Shown: positions 24,701 through 31,410 of the stretch, in pieces
Numbering within the stretch: position 1 is the first letter of the stretch
Layout of the letters: the number at the start of each line of letters is the position of its first letter
Source of the DNA: UBA6244 sp041582875
GTDB lineage: Bacteria > Bacteroidota > Bacteroidia > Bacteroidales > F082
Assembly (NCBI GenBank): GCA_041582875.1
Contig: JBFHGX010000033.1
Coordinates: forward strand, 1-31,736
Length of the DNA: 31,736 bases
Direction: 5' to 3'
Notes under the pieces: model-generated
What the model was told of the DNA's origin: nothing
Database searches by the model: none
What the model saw: the letters and a program-made list of their open reading frames with translations, nothing else
Made by a program: the position numbers and the translations under genes

Positions 24701-26622
24701 TATTCTAAAACCTGAAGACCTTTTCGGTTAACCATGGTGATGATTCCTTGACTATCGATTACAACAAACATCACTTCAGCTAGTTCCAAATATTCTTGTG
24801 AACGACTTCGTTCTAAAATAATGGTTTCTGCTGCTTTTTTTTCTTGCGTAAGATCGCGTAGCATTGCAATAAAAACTGCAGGCGTTTCTTCGTAAGACAT
24901 TTGTAAAGTCATCTCTACAGGAAAAAGGGCTCCATTTTTTCGCAGGCATTCAATCTCTAAAACAACTTGATCCTGTGTATTATCCATTAGTGCAGTTATT
25001 GCTTTCTGGAATACTGTGTTTTCGTTCTCAGTAATGTCTTCAGGCGTAAGTTTGTGCATTTCTTCAATTGAATAACCCAAGTTGTTTAATGCACCGTCAG
25101 TAGCATGCAGAAAAAAGTGTGTTTTAGCGTCGAAAATAAGTATTTCGTTATGTGAATTTTTTAGAATTCTACCAAATCGCAAACTGAGATTTTCTGCTAA
25201 GATTTTCTCCGTCAGGTCATTGATAATAATTAGAATATTTTTTTGTTCATCAAACATAAACTCTGATGCGGTGAACTCTGCAGATTTTAACCGTCCATTT
25301 GGGTGGTAAAACGATACCAACATTCTGGTGTATTCTTCTTTGTTTCGGTTTCGTTTAACCTTGTCGGTTAAATGCTTCATTTGGTGTTCATCCTTTAGTC
25401 GTATTAATGTTCGGATATCACGTCCGTAGGCATTTTTAACTTTGTTTAATCCAAAATAATTAAGAAACTCTTTGTTTGCAATGCTAACCAGTCCTAAATT
25501 GGATAGTACAACTATGGGTAGGGGAGATGCATTAAATAGTTCCCAGTACCTTGTTTCTGATTGGTTGATTTTAGATAGGAGTACGGTTTCTTTTTTAATT
25601 TTCACGAACCTTTTTAAATATGACCAGCCAAAAATCCAAAATAGGATAAAGATGATGAGCAAGGCAAATAGCACAATAAAAACATTCCTCGTGTATAAAT
25701 TCGTAGTCCCGGTAGCCTTCTCCAAATCGTCATAAACTGTTATTACATATTTGTGTTTCCCAATTGTTAACGGAACAGAAGCCAAAATAATCCGACTGGT
25801 TTCATGGTTTAAATCTTTAAAAGTAATCACCGACGTGGAGGATGTGTGCTTTTTCATTTGTGAGTACCAGCGATTGTTTTCGTCGAGATCCGTTGTTGAA
25901 ATACCTGAAAAATTAAGATGATGTTCTTTTATCAGGTTTGTCATGTCAGGAAATCCAGGTTGCGAGTTAAATAGAATGTTTCCATCAACATCCATAATCT
26001 CGATGGGGTTTATATGCTGAGTTAAATCACTAAAATATTTGTTGCAAAAAGCTTCAATATTGTATGCAATAATCAATTCTCCAACAAAGCGACCTTCATT
26101 AAAAACTGGATAAATCATATTAATGAGTCGGGTTTTGTATACTCCAGTATAGCAATCACTTATCAAAGGCATGTGATTTTTGAGTGTGCTATATACCTCA
26201 GGCCTGTGAGCCATCAGATTAATGGAGTCAGGATGCATGTGTTCCTGGAAATGTGCATGATAGGCTATCCCAGAGGTGTCGAGAAGTGCAATGAAAATAA
26301 TGGTGTTTTTTTTGAGATTGTGAATACTTTTAATTGGACAAAAGCCCGGATTGTCGTCATGTTTTACTCTTTTTGTAGCGAATTCTATAATTTCAGAAGT
26401 TTGACTAATGACTCCTAAATCCTGAAATTGTTCATTTATACTCGTCTCAATATATGATTTGATGTTTTTCGCTTTGCTCATCAGGTTTTCTTTTTCCGTT
26501 TCAAAAGATTTTTTATGGTATTGGTTGCTAACCCATATAGCATATGAAATGGCGGCAATAAGCAAAACAGCACCTCCAATCAATAATAACAGTTTTCTTA
26601 TATCGCTGTGAGGCCTGAGCAT
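21796..26622 (-). CDS. Hybrid sensor histidine kinase: Cache, seven PAS domains, HisKA, HATPase, receiver
   Basis: A 1608-residue inner-membrane hybrid kinase. Transmembrane helices (about 11-31 and 314-336) enclose a dCache-like sensor (about 40-305). Seven PAS/PAC units follow at about 355-475, 482-595, 608-722, 733-855, 862-975, 990-1100 and 1110-1223. HisKA has FLANMSHEIRTPMNAIIGFS (His1253). HATPase shows NLLSNAIKF (Asn1371), KDTGIGI and GGTGIGLSISQA. The receiver is intact, with IVEDDES (about 1495-1501), phosphoacceptor Asp1541 in LMDIKMPQMNG, Thr1569 and Lys1591 in IAKP. The third PAS resembles the first PAS of the smaller kinase downstream (ending LSSGLDTTD versus LSSGIDVTE), pointing to shared ancestry. 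Signals and output partner cannot be read from the window. A 9-bp inverted repeat lies in its leader. Confidence 0.94.
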   Translation of the reverse strand: MLRPHSDIRKLLLLIGGAVLLIAAISYAIWVSNQYHKKSFETEKENLMSKAKNIKSYIETSINEQFQDLGVISQTSEIIEFATKRVKHDDNPGFCPIKSIHNLKKNTIIFIALLDTSGIAYHAHFQEHMHPDSINLMAHRPEVYSTLKNHMPLISDCYTGVYKTRLINMIYPVFNEGRFVGELIIAYNIEAFCNKYFSDLTQHINPIEIMDVDGNILFNSQPGFPDMTNLIKEHHLNFSGISTTDLDENNRWYSQMKKHTSSTSVITFKDLNHETSRIILASVPLTIGKHKYVITVYDDLEKATGTTNLYTRNVFIVLFALLIIFILFWIFGWSYLKRFVKIKKETVLLSKINQSETRYWELFNASPLPIVVLSNLGLVSIANKEFLNYFGLNKVKNAYGRDIRTLIRLKDEHQMKHLTDKVKRNRNKEEYTRMLVSFYHPNGRLKSAEFTASEFMFDEQKNILIIINDLTEKILAENLSLRFGRILKNSHNEILIFDAKTHFFLHATDGALNNLGYSIEEMHKLTPEDITENENTVFQKAITALMDNTQDQVVLEIECLRKNGALFPVEMTLQMSYEETPAVFIAMLRDLTQEKKAAETIILERSRSQEYLELAEVMFVVIDSQGIITMVNRKGLQVLEYTQEELIGKPWIETCIPKEARNIISHNLDNILNKKEDQGVNFESQIITKYNTYKLVSWQHKPIFDSHGNITGILSSGLDTTDAKKQEFDLKVSQRQYATLISNLNGIVYRCQNDANWTMLFISQGVLKMTGYSPSELINNSHIAFSQIIYPDDQKKVEEAIQTALEKNSSFNLEYRMIRKDGTMIWVTEYGQGIKEDDQTEHIEGFITDITKIKDAEIQLIKLSTAIEQSASSIVITNKNGIIEYVNPYFCQLTGYAKEEVLNKKVSILKSGKMPQQHYQNLWSTLISGKTWHGEFLNKKRNGEFYWESAVIAPVKDETGENTSYIAIKQDITEHKQNQADLLNSQKELKINEAQFKALSEASFEAIFMSRHGKCIGQNKTAELMFGYSEPEVIGKPNNFWFNAEYHDLIEQRLTGGNAEPCEAVAVRKDLTSFPCEIKTRVAEYQGNMVLFTAITNIYRRIEAQKNLLESELRYRALIQNNTSVMLLFDPETGEIVEANNAASSFYGMSEEELKSTRIFNLNTLSLEELTPELKALRKGEKSYFIFKHKTKKGIKDVELYTGRMDYQGRELYFSVIHDITEKIQTQKELILAKEKAEESDRLKSAFLANMSHEIRTPMNAIIGFSQLLKDDDITEEESTSYISIINKSGEQLLELIDDIIKISQIEAGIINIHPEQNNLTALLKETYGMFSLTVKQKGIALHLDIPESEVLHIYTDSSRFKQILINLLSNAIKFTHTGEVRFGYTLEGDFLKFYVKDTGIGIDEQHYKLIFDRFMQVPQNEKKLYGGTGIGLSISQALVEKMGGKIWLNSKVGKGTEFYFTLPNTKTIPRKTISIKQENLHELNNTLENKVVLIVEDDESNRQLLELFLQSSHPKILKADNGIDAVELIKKQDVDIILMDIKMPQMNGLIATQQIKKIKPSIPIIIQTAYAMSNEREEAMNAGCNAYIAKPVKKNELLKLIYELLGN

Positions 26623-26649
26623 AACTAAGTTGTTTTAGAATAAATGATT

Positions 26650-26673
26650 GCATACTTCACTTAAGAAGTATGC
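26650..26673. repeat. Inverted repeat in the leader of the hybrid kinase gene
   Basis: GCATACTTC (26650-26658) and GAAGTATGC (26665-26673) are perfect 9-bp arms around ACTTAA, 27 bp upstream of the start at 26622. A near-consensus -7 box (TATATTTA, minus, 26688-26695) places it in the 5' leader. It could be an operator or an mRNA hairpin; no U-tract follows, so it is not a terminator. Confidence 0.6.
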
Positions 26674-26741
26674 GTTGAAAAAGAGCCTAAATATAGGGAA
26701 AAAAGCAGAAGGAGTATTTTTATAATACGATTGTTTTGAAT

Positions 26742-26772
26742 AAAAAAAGCACCCGAGAAAATCCCGGGTGCT
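26742..26772 (-). terminator. Intrinsic terminator of the citrate lyase operon
   Basis: AGCACCCG (26765-26772 on the minus strand) pairs with CGGGTGCT (26748-26755) around an A/T-rich loop, followed on the minus strand by T7 (complement of 26742-26748). It lies 20 bp past the citF stop codon. Confidence 0.9.
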
Positions 26773-26792
26773 CCAACTTGTATAAATTATAG

Positions 26793-28355
26793 TTAAGAAA
26801 TGACCTTACGTACAGCGTCGATGATCGTTCCGTCAACCCATTTGATTACTGCAACGATTTCGTCGCTGAGCTCTATTTTTTCGGGAACTCCGCATATAGC
26901 TTCGGCTTCGGCTTTGAGTTCTTCTATGGTTTTTATCGGGAGACCACTCTGTTTTACCTTGTCAATTAAATCCTGACGCAAGGGGTTGATCGCAATTCCG
27001 CGCTCAGTTACAATAACATCAATCGTCTCTCCGGGGGCACAAATGGTGGTTACTTCATCGCGGATTACCGGGATGCGATCTCGAAACAAGGGAATGGGTA
27101 AAATGGTTGTTTTGGCAAACAAAGTGTTTTGCCAACCTCCGATTCCATGCAATAAATATCCATCGCTATGGGTTACCACATTGGCATTGAAATTAATATC
27201 TACTTCAGTTGCTCCTAAAATAACTACGTCGAGCAAGGAGGCAAAATTGCCTTTTCCGTGGTAGTTGTAACTGGTAAACGGTGAAGTATCTACGTGGTTG
27301 GCATTTTCACGCATGCTCCTAACACCTTCTAAATCAAATGTTTGTCCATCAAGAATGTTGCCTACCAATCCTTCTTCAAGCATTTCAACTGCATATTTGT
27401 TGCTGCCTGCACGAATAAAGCTAGCCTTCCAGTTGTTCTTGCGGAGGATATCGCCAAAATAATTGCCAATGGAAAGGGCTGTTCCACCAGCACCAGCCTG
27501 ATAAGAGAATCCATCGTAAATCAATCCGGCTTCTTCACAAAATTGAGCAGTTAGTTCCGCAATGAGCAAACGATCGGGACTTTTTGTAATCATTGTAGTT
27601 CCTGAAACAATTTTCTCGGGGAGACCTACTTGGTCAACTTTTACTACAAAATCCACATAATTACCATGTATTTGCCATGGCAAGCAAGGAAAAGGAACTA
27701 TGTTGTCCGTCACCACAATAACTCTTTCGGCATATTGCGAATCGCCCAAAGCAAAGCCAAGTAGTCCGCATGCAGCAGGTCCATTTACACCATTGGCATT
27801 GCCAAACATGTCGGCAGTGGGGGCGGCAATAACTGCAATGTCAATTTTAACTTCTCCATCCTGAATAGCCTGATAACGACCTCCATGTGAGCGAAGAACG
27901 CCAACTCCGGCCATTTTTCCTTCAGAAACAAATTTTCCTAACGGGCCGTTCATACTACCTTCGATGCGGTTGATGGTGCCATCTTCCATGTATTGAATCA
28001 TCCTTTCCTGACATGGGAACGAGGCTGAAGGAAACCAACGGAGATTTTTGATGCCCAGTTCATGTGCAATATCAAATATCTGATTGGCCACCAAATCGCC
28101 ATTTCTGAAATGATGATGGGTAGAGATGGTCATGCCATCTTTTAAACCTGCTTTAATGAGGGCATCTTTTAAGGACAGAACTATTTTGTTGCCGTCTTCA
28201 GGATAATCCATGCAGGTAGCAATCTTTTGACCGTATTTTCTGCCTTCGGGGCGATGTTTTCCCACTCCTTTAAACGGGATATGGGTTTCTCCATTGATTT
28301 CAGTTGGAACCAAACGTCCCACAGCATTGATGACTAAATTATCGTATTTTTTCAT
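26793..28355 (-). CDS. citF: Citrate lyase alpha subunit (citrate:acetyl-ACP transferase)
   Basis: A 520-residue protein matching citrate lyase alpha subunits in length and order of motifs. These are an early NAVGRLVP and PFKGVGKHRPEGRKYG block, ISTHHHFRNGD (about 97-107), SMNGPLGKFVSEGKM and LRSHGGRYQAI, the segment AAPTADMFGNANG, the coenzyme-A-transferase-like stretch FSYQAGAGGTALSIG, and IVTERGIAINPLRQDL near the end. It exchanges the acetyl group on the carrier subunit for citrate, yielding citryl-carrier for the beta subunit to cleave into oxaloacetate. It starts 10 bp after the fused CitD-CitE gene, forming a two-gene operon that contains all three catalytic functions. The genes for making and attaching the prosthetic group (citC, citG, citX) are not in the window. 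Confidence 0.95.
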   Translation of the reverse strand: MKKYDNLVINAVGRLVPTEINGETHIPFKGVGKHRPEGRKYGQKIATCMDYPEDGNKIVLSLKDALIKAGLKDGMTISTHHHFRNGDLVANQIFDIAHELGIKNLRWFPSASFPCQERMIQYMEDGTINRIEGSMNGPLGKFVSEGKMAGVGVLRSHGGRYQAIQDGEVKIDIAVIAAPTADMFGNANGVNGPAACGLLGFALGDSQYAERVIVVTDNIVPFPCLPWQIHGNYVDFVVKVDQVGLPEKIVSGTTMITKSPDRLLIAELTAQFCEEAGLIYDGFSYQAGAGGTALSIGNYFGDILRKNNWKASFIRAGSNKYAVEMLEEGLVGNILDGQTFDLEGVRSMRENANHVDTSPFTSYNYHGKGNFASLLDVVILGATEVDINFNANVVTHSDGYLLHGIGGWQNTLFAKTTILPIPLFRDRIPVIRDEVTTICAPGETIDVIVTERGIAINPLRQDLIDKVKQSGLPIKTIEELKAEAEAICGVPEKIELSDEIVAVIKWVDGTIIDAVRKVIS

Positions 28356-28365
28356 GTTGTCGCAT

Positions 28366-29586
28366 TTACAAAGATGAGTTTTGATCCCAGTCGGGGGCTA
28401 ATTTACCAGTTTGAATGGCCAGTAGTATTGTTCGTTGAGCTCGTTTAACTACCGGAGCATCAATCATTTTTGTTCCTAGGGAAACTACACCTAAACCACG
28501 TTTTTCAGCCTCTTTGAAGGCCAATACAATCTTTTTGGCTTTTTCAATTTCAGGTGTCTCAGGGGCGAAATTGTCATGAATAACAGCAATCTGACGGGGA
28601 TGAATACAGCCCATGCCATCAAATCCCAGCCCTTTACTGGTTTTTACGTTTTGAGCCAATGCTTCCATGTCACTCACATCTGAGAAAACAGAGTCGATGG
28701 GTTGAATGCCTGCAGCTCTACAAGCATTAACGACCATGCTGCGTGCAAAAAATGATTCCTTTCCTTCTGCTGTGCGACGAGTGCCTAAATCAGCAGTATA
28801 GTCTTCAAGTCCAATGGCCATGGCCACCACATTAGGAGCTGAACAGGCAATTTCATAGGCCTTGATAACTCCTTTAGCACTTTCCACAATGGGCATAAGC
28901 CAAATGGGGAAGTCGCCCATGTTGTTTTCGGCTTTTAAGTGTTCCATGGTTTCGTTAACCTGAATCAGGTCGTTGGCGCTTTCACATTTGGGCACTAAAA
29001 TCAGGTTGGGGTATTGAGGTACAATTACTTCAAGATCTTTAAGCCCTAATGGAATTTGATTAATTCGCACCATGCGTTCCGCGCCATAAAAATTAAGGTT
29101 GCGGAGTGCATTCCTCACCATGAAGCGGGCTTCGTATTTCTTGGCATGAGCCACAGCATCCTCTAAATCCAGAATCAATCCGTTGGGATAATGAATTCCC
29201 GCATTGATCATCAGTTTGGGACTGTTTCCTGGTAGGTATAGCCGTGAGAACCTGAACTGTTCTTTAAGGGTTGCATTATTATTATCTTCCAGTGCTGGAA
29301 GTAAGTACTCTTTTTCAGTTTTAACCTGTAGACGAATTGCAGCTTCAATCCTTGCCGCCATCACAAAATCAAGGGCTCCGGTATCTTCGATAATCAAATG
29401 AGCATGCTCAATTTGATAATTATCCAGAATGTCATTGGCCAGTTTAAGGATGGTTTTTCCGTAAAGTACCTTAACCTTACTTTTGATATCGATGAGTCTT
29501 CCTCCTGAGTTGCGTAGCTCAAAGGATACAAAACAATCCGACTTGTTCCCCGGATCGTTATTGCCTGCATAACTGTAATTATTCAT
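28366..29586 (-). CDS. Fused citrate lyase acyl carrier (CitD) and beta (CitE) subunits
   Basis: A 406-residue protein with two parts. Residues about 8-95 match the CitD acyl carrier: an early serine (Ser16 in GNKSDCFVSFE) at the position of the prosthetic-group serine, then IEHAHLIIEDTGALDFVMAARIEAAI, the counterpart of E. coli [23 protein letters not shown]. Residues about 110-406 are a full CitE of the HpcH/HpaI aldolase family: RLYLPGNSPKLM, LILDLEDAV (140-145), LVPKCESA, IVESAKGV (Glu235) and GCIHPRQIAVIH. CitD is normally a separate protein of about 98 residues and CitE about 300, so the total equals the sum. The fusion tethers the acyl carrier to the lyase that cleaves citryl-thioester. 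Alternative: the carrier part is decayed, but its core is well conserved. A promoter box lies 24 bp upstream. Confidence 0.88.
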   Translation of the reverse strand: MNNYSYAGNNDPGNKSDCFVSFELRNSGGRLIDIKSKVKVLYGKTILKLANDILDNYQIEHAHLIIEDTGALDFVMAARIEAAIRLQVKTEKEYLLPALEDNNNATLKEQFRFSRLYLPGNSPKLMINAGIHYPNGLILDLEDAVAHAKKYEARFMVRNALRNLNFYGAERMVRINQIPLGLKDLEVIVPQYPNLILVPKCESANDLIQVNETMEHLKAENNMGDFPIWLMPIVESAKGVIKAYEIACSAPNVVAMAIGLEDYTADLGTRRTAEGKESFFARSMVVNACRAAGIQPIDSVFSDVSDMEALAQNVKTSKGLGFDGMGCIHPRQIAVIHDNFAPETPEIEKAKKIVLAFKEAEKRGLGVVSLGTKMIDAPVVKRAQRTILLAIQTGKLAPDWDQNSSL

Positions 29587-29609
29587 AGGCTTATGATTAA
29601 AATTTGCAG

Positions 29610-29617
29610 CAAAGTTA
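29610..29617 (-). promoter_or_regulatory. -7 promoter box of the citrate lyase operon
   Basis: Minus-strand TAACTTTG is a perfect TAnnTTTG match 24 bp before the start at 29586. A clear -33 element is not seen. Confidence 0.5.
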
Positions 29618-29820
29618 CTGAGTGTTTCCCAGTAAAGAAAATGAATTATTGTATTTTGTTGTTAATTGAAATGGGTATAAACTACTGTTAGAATATTATA
29701 TAAATATATCTAAATCAGGTGAAAACAAACACATTTAACTTCGGTGTTTTCATTATAAATATTTGAGATGCTAACATAAATTATTGAATTTGACAAACAC
29801 CTTTGTGCGTATGGTTTTCT
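29618..29820. other. AT-rich divergent intergenic spacer
   Basis: Together with its flanks this forms a 314-bp gene-free stretch between the citrate lyase start and the methyltransferase start at 29901. Apart from the promoter boxes and the leader hairpin listed separately, only a weak 7-bp repeat is seen (GAAAACA near 29720 and TGTTTTC about 25 bp further on). No gene, tRNA or known riboswitch is recognised. Confidence 0.6.
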
Positions 29821-29828
29821 TATCTTTG
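29821..29828 (+). promoter_or_regulatory. -7 promoter box of the leader RNA / ICMT-like gene
   Basis: TATCTTTG is a perfect TAnnTTTG match, with a TTTG 15 bp upstream (29802-29805). Transcription is predicted to begin around 29833-29836, at the base of the hairpin that follows. Confidence 0.6.
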
Positions 29829-29832
29829 CATC

Positions 29833-29897
29833 ACCGGCTTCGGGTAATCAAACTTTCTCTCTACTTGCAACGTATAAGTTTCCGAAGCCGGTTTTTT
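29833..29897 (+). promoter_or_regulatory. Candidate attenuator or structured leader RNA
   Basis: ACCGGCTTCGG (29833-29843) pairs perfectly with CCGAAGCCGGT (29882-29892), and T6 follows (29892-29897), three bases before the ATG at 29901. Inside, AAACTT (29850-29855) pairs with AAGTTT (29876-29881), leaving a 6-nt one-sided bulge (GTAATC) and a 20-nt pyrimidine-rich loop (29856-29875). With the promoter box just upstream, the RNA would start at the base of the stem and end in a terminator-like U-tract. It matches no riboswitch class that I recognise. It may be a conditional attenuator or a small RNA. Confidence 0.6.
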
Positions 29898-29900
29898 AAC

Positions 29901-30341
29901 ATGAAAAAGAGATTTTTTCCTTATTTTTTGGTCACCATTCAGTTGAGTAGTCTGGTATTTCTTTTGGGAAGTGCTCCTATGTTTGCTTATTCGCCGGAAG
30001 GCATGCTTGTGGAAGGTGCAGGAATGTTTTTAGGTGTATTGGCCATTTTCACTATGCGGGTGGGAAATTTTAGAATTACACCTTTAATTAAAACCGGAGG
30101 AGTATTGGTTACTGCCGGACCTTATAAATATATTCGGCATCCCATGTATTTGGCTCAGGTTGTTGTTGTAGCTCCGTTGGTTGTTGATTACTTCTCATGG
30201 ATTCGATTGGCTGTGGTGCTGTTGCTTTGTATTGATTTATTGATCAAGATTCAGTTCGAGGAAAAACTCCTCATGGATTATTTTTCTGATTACAAGCAAT
30301 ACATGAAAAAAAGCTGGCGTGTCCTTCCCTTTATATATTAA
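29901..30341 (+). CDS. ICMT/PEMT-like membrane methyltransferase family protein
   Basis: A 146-residue integral membrane protein. Hydrophobic segments lie at about 8-28, 36-52, 84-100 and 101-116. The family signature is VTAGPYKYIRHPMYLAQ (about 70-86), followed by FEEKLLMDYFSDYKQYMKKSWRVLPF. The RHPMY and EE motifs form the S-adenosylmethionine-binding part of isoprenylcysteine carboxyl methyltransferase/phospholipid methyltransferase-like proteins. ATG at 29901 is chosen because an upstream in-frame TTG (29784) would put the promoter box and leader hairpin inside the coding region and add a basic, non-family stretch. The substrate is unknown; bacterial members are often only 'isoprenylcysteine carboxylmethyltransferase family'. 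It may be controlled by the hairpin that ends 3 bp before its start. Confidence 0.85.
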   Translation: MKKRFFPYFLVTIQLSSLVFLLGSAPMFAYSPEGMLVEGAGMFLGVLAIFTMRVGNFRITPLIKTGGVLVTAGPYKYIRHPMYLAQVVVVAPLVVDYFSWIRLAVVLLLCIDLLIKIQFEEKLLMDYFSDYKQYMKKSWRVLPFIY

Positions 30342-30461
30342 CTGTAAAGCGACACACAGCAAACACCATGAAAATTTGTCAGTTTTACTCAAAATGACAC
30401 GAAGATTACTCCATCACTCCCTTGGCATATCATTTGATAACAACAAGCAAAATCATTGACT

Positions 30462-31046
30462 ATGGCATTACAAAAAATAGCATCTCATCTGGAATTGACG
30501 GCTTTTTTGAAAGAAGGTCAAAAAACATATCTATTGCTTTATCGCCAAGGTTCTGAGGCTAGCGATTGCAGCTATCGCAACATTGAGAGTGCTTTGAATG
30601 AGCTTGAAAACATTCATTTGGTTGCCGCCGATGTGACTATTGTCCGTGATATTCATGTGAATTACCCGGTTACTTCTGTTCCGTCATTGCTTGTTTTTGA
30701 AGGAAAGCAATTTTCTAATGTAATCAAAGGATGTAATGACGATGGTTACTACAAATCGTTGTTTGAAAGCGCTCTGTTTTCTGCGAAAGCTAATGAAAGC
30801 GGACAAGCTCAGAAAAGAGTGACTGTTTATTCAACACCAAGTTGTTCTTGGTGTACGACTTTGAAGAATCATTTGAAAAAGAACGGTATTCGCTTTACGG
30901 ATGTCGATGTTTCTCGTGACCAGAAAGCTGCTGAGGCCATGGTTAAACGTAGTGGTCAGCAAGGTGTTCCACAGACAGATATTGCCGGAGAAATGATTGT
31001 CGGTTTTGATAAAACACGGATTAACAATTTATTAGGAATTCAATAA
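30462..31046 (+). CDS. Thioredoxin-fold/glutaredoxin fusion protein
   Basis: A 194-residue cytosolic protein with two thioredoxin-fold halves. Residues about 5-105 resemble a thioredoxin with a single active-site cysteine (Cys36 in SEASDCSYRN) and a cis-proline in TSVPSLLVFEG (Pro74). Residues about 118-194 form a glutaredoxin-like domain with VYSTPSCSWCTTLKNHL (Cys128, Cys131), QGVPQTD (cis-proline) and MIVGFDK, as in NrdH/small glutaredoxins. ATG at 30462 is preferred over an in-frame TTG at 30456. A GroES-like gene follows 22 bp downstream on the same strand, suggesting a joint transcript. A thiol-stress or protein-repair role is inference. Confidence 0.87.
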   Translation: MALQKIASHLELTAFLKEGQKTYLLLYRQGSEASDCSYRNIESALNELENIHLVAADVTIVRDIHVNYPVTSVPSLLVFEGKQFSNVIKGCNDDGYYKSLFESALFSAKANESGQAQKRVTVYSTPSCSWCTTLKNHLKKNGIRFTDVDVSRDQKAAEAMVKRSGQQGVPQTDIAGEMIVGFDKTRINNLLGIQ

Positions 31047-31068
31047 TTTAAACTTAAATAAACTAAAG

Positions 31069-31356
31069 ATGAAAGAACTTCAGCCTTTAAACGAAAACGT
31101 TTTGCTAGACATCAGCGAAAGCAAAGCTGAACAAAAAACTGCTGCGGGCATTATTATTCCCGATTCAGCCAAGGAAAAACCTCAATATGCACCTGTGGTG
31201 GCTTTGGGCGTAATTGAAAATGCCGGTATTTCTGTAGGCGATGTGGTATATTACAAAAAATATGCAGGGACTGAATTTGATTTTGAAGGTAAGAAATACC
31301 TGATGATTCCTTACGCTGATTTGTTGGCTAAAATTGTAGAAACAGAGTCGATTTAA
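31069..31356 (+). CDS. Stand-alone GroES-family co-chaperonin paralogue
   Basis: A 95-residue GroES-fold protein. It keeps the mobile-loop region (TAAGIIIPDSAKEKPQ, residues about 22-37) whose hydrophobic III triplet normally docks onto GroEL. It also keeps the second conserved strand block GDVVYYKKYAGTEFDFEGKKYL. It departs from canonical GroES at the start (LNENVLLD in place of the usual DRVLV-type motif) and near the end (MIPYADLLAKI instead of MxExDILAxI). No groEL follows; a terminator and a convergent gene do. It is therefore probably a second, specialised GroES, transcribed with the thioredoxin/glutaredoxin fusion gene. The symbol groS is withheld because the main copy is expected next to groEL elsewhere. 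Confidence 0.88.
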   Translation: MKELQPLNENVLLDISESKAEQKTAAGIIIPDSAKEKPQYAPVVALGVIENAGISVGDVVYYKKYAGTEFDFEGKKYLMIPYADLLAKIVETESI

Positions 31357-31377
31357 AGACCTCTAAATTGCCTATAA

Positions 31378-31410
31378 AGGGTGATGAAACTTGTTTCATC
31401 GCCTTTTTTT
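31378..31410 (+). terminator. Intrinsic terminator after the GroES-like gene
   Basis: GATGAAA (31383-31389) pairs with TTTCATC (31394-31400), extended outward by GG/CC and wobble pairs, followed by T7 (31404-31410). Its U-tract reaches the stop codon of the convergent nnr gene. Confidence 0.85.

Noticed and set aside
29784..29900. Upstream in-frame TTG start for the ICMT-like gene, adding 39 residues
   Set aside because: The extension would cover a perfect promoter box and a terminator-like hairpin, adds a basic stretch absent from the family, and ATG 29901 gives a normal first membrane helix.
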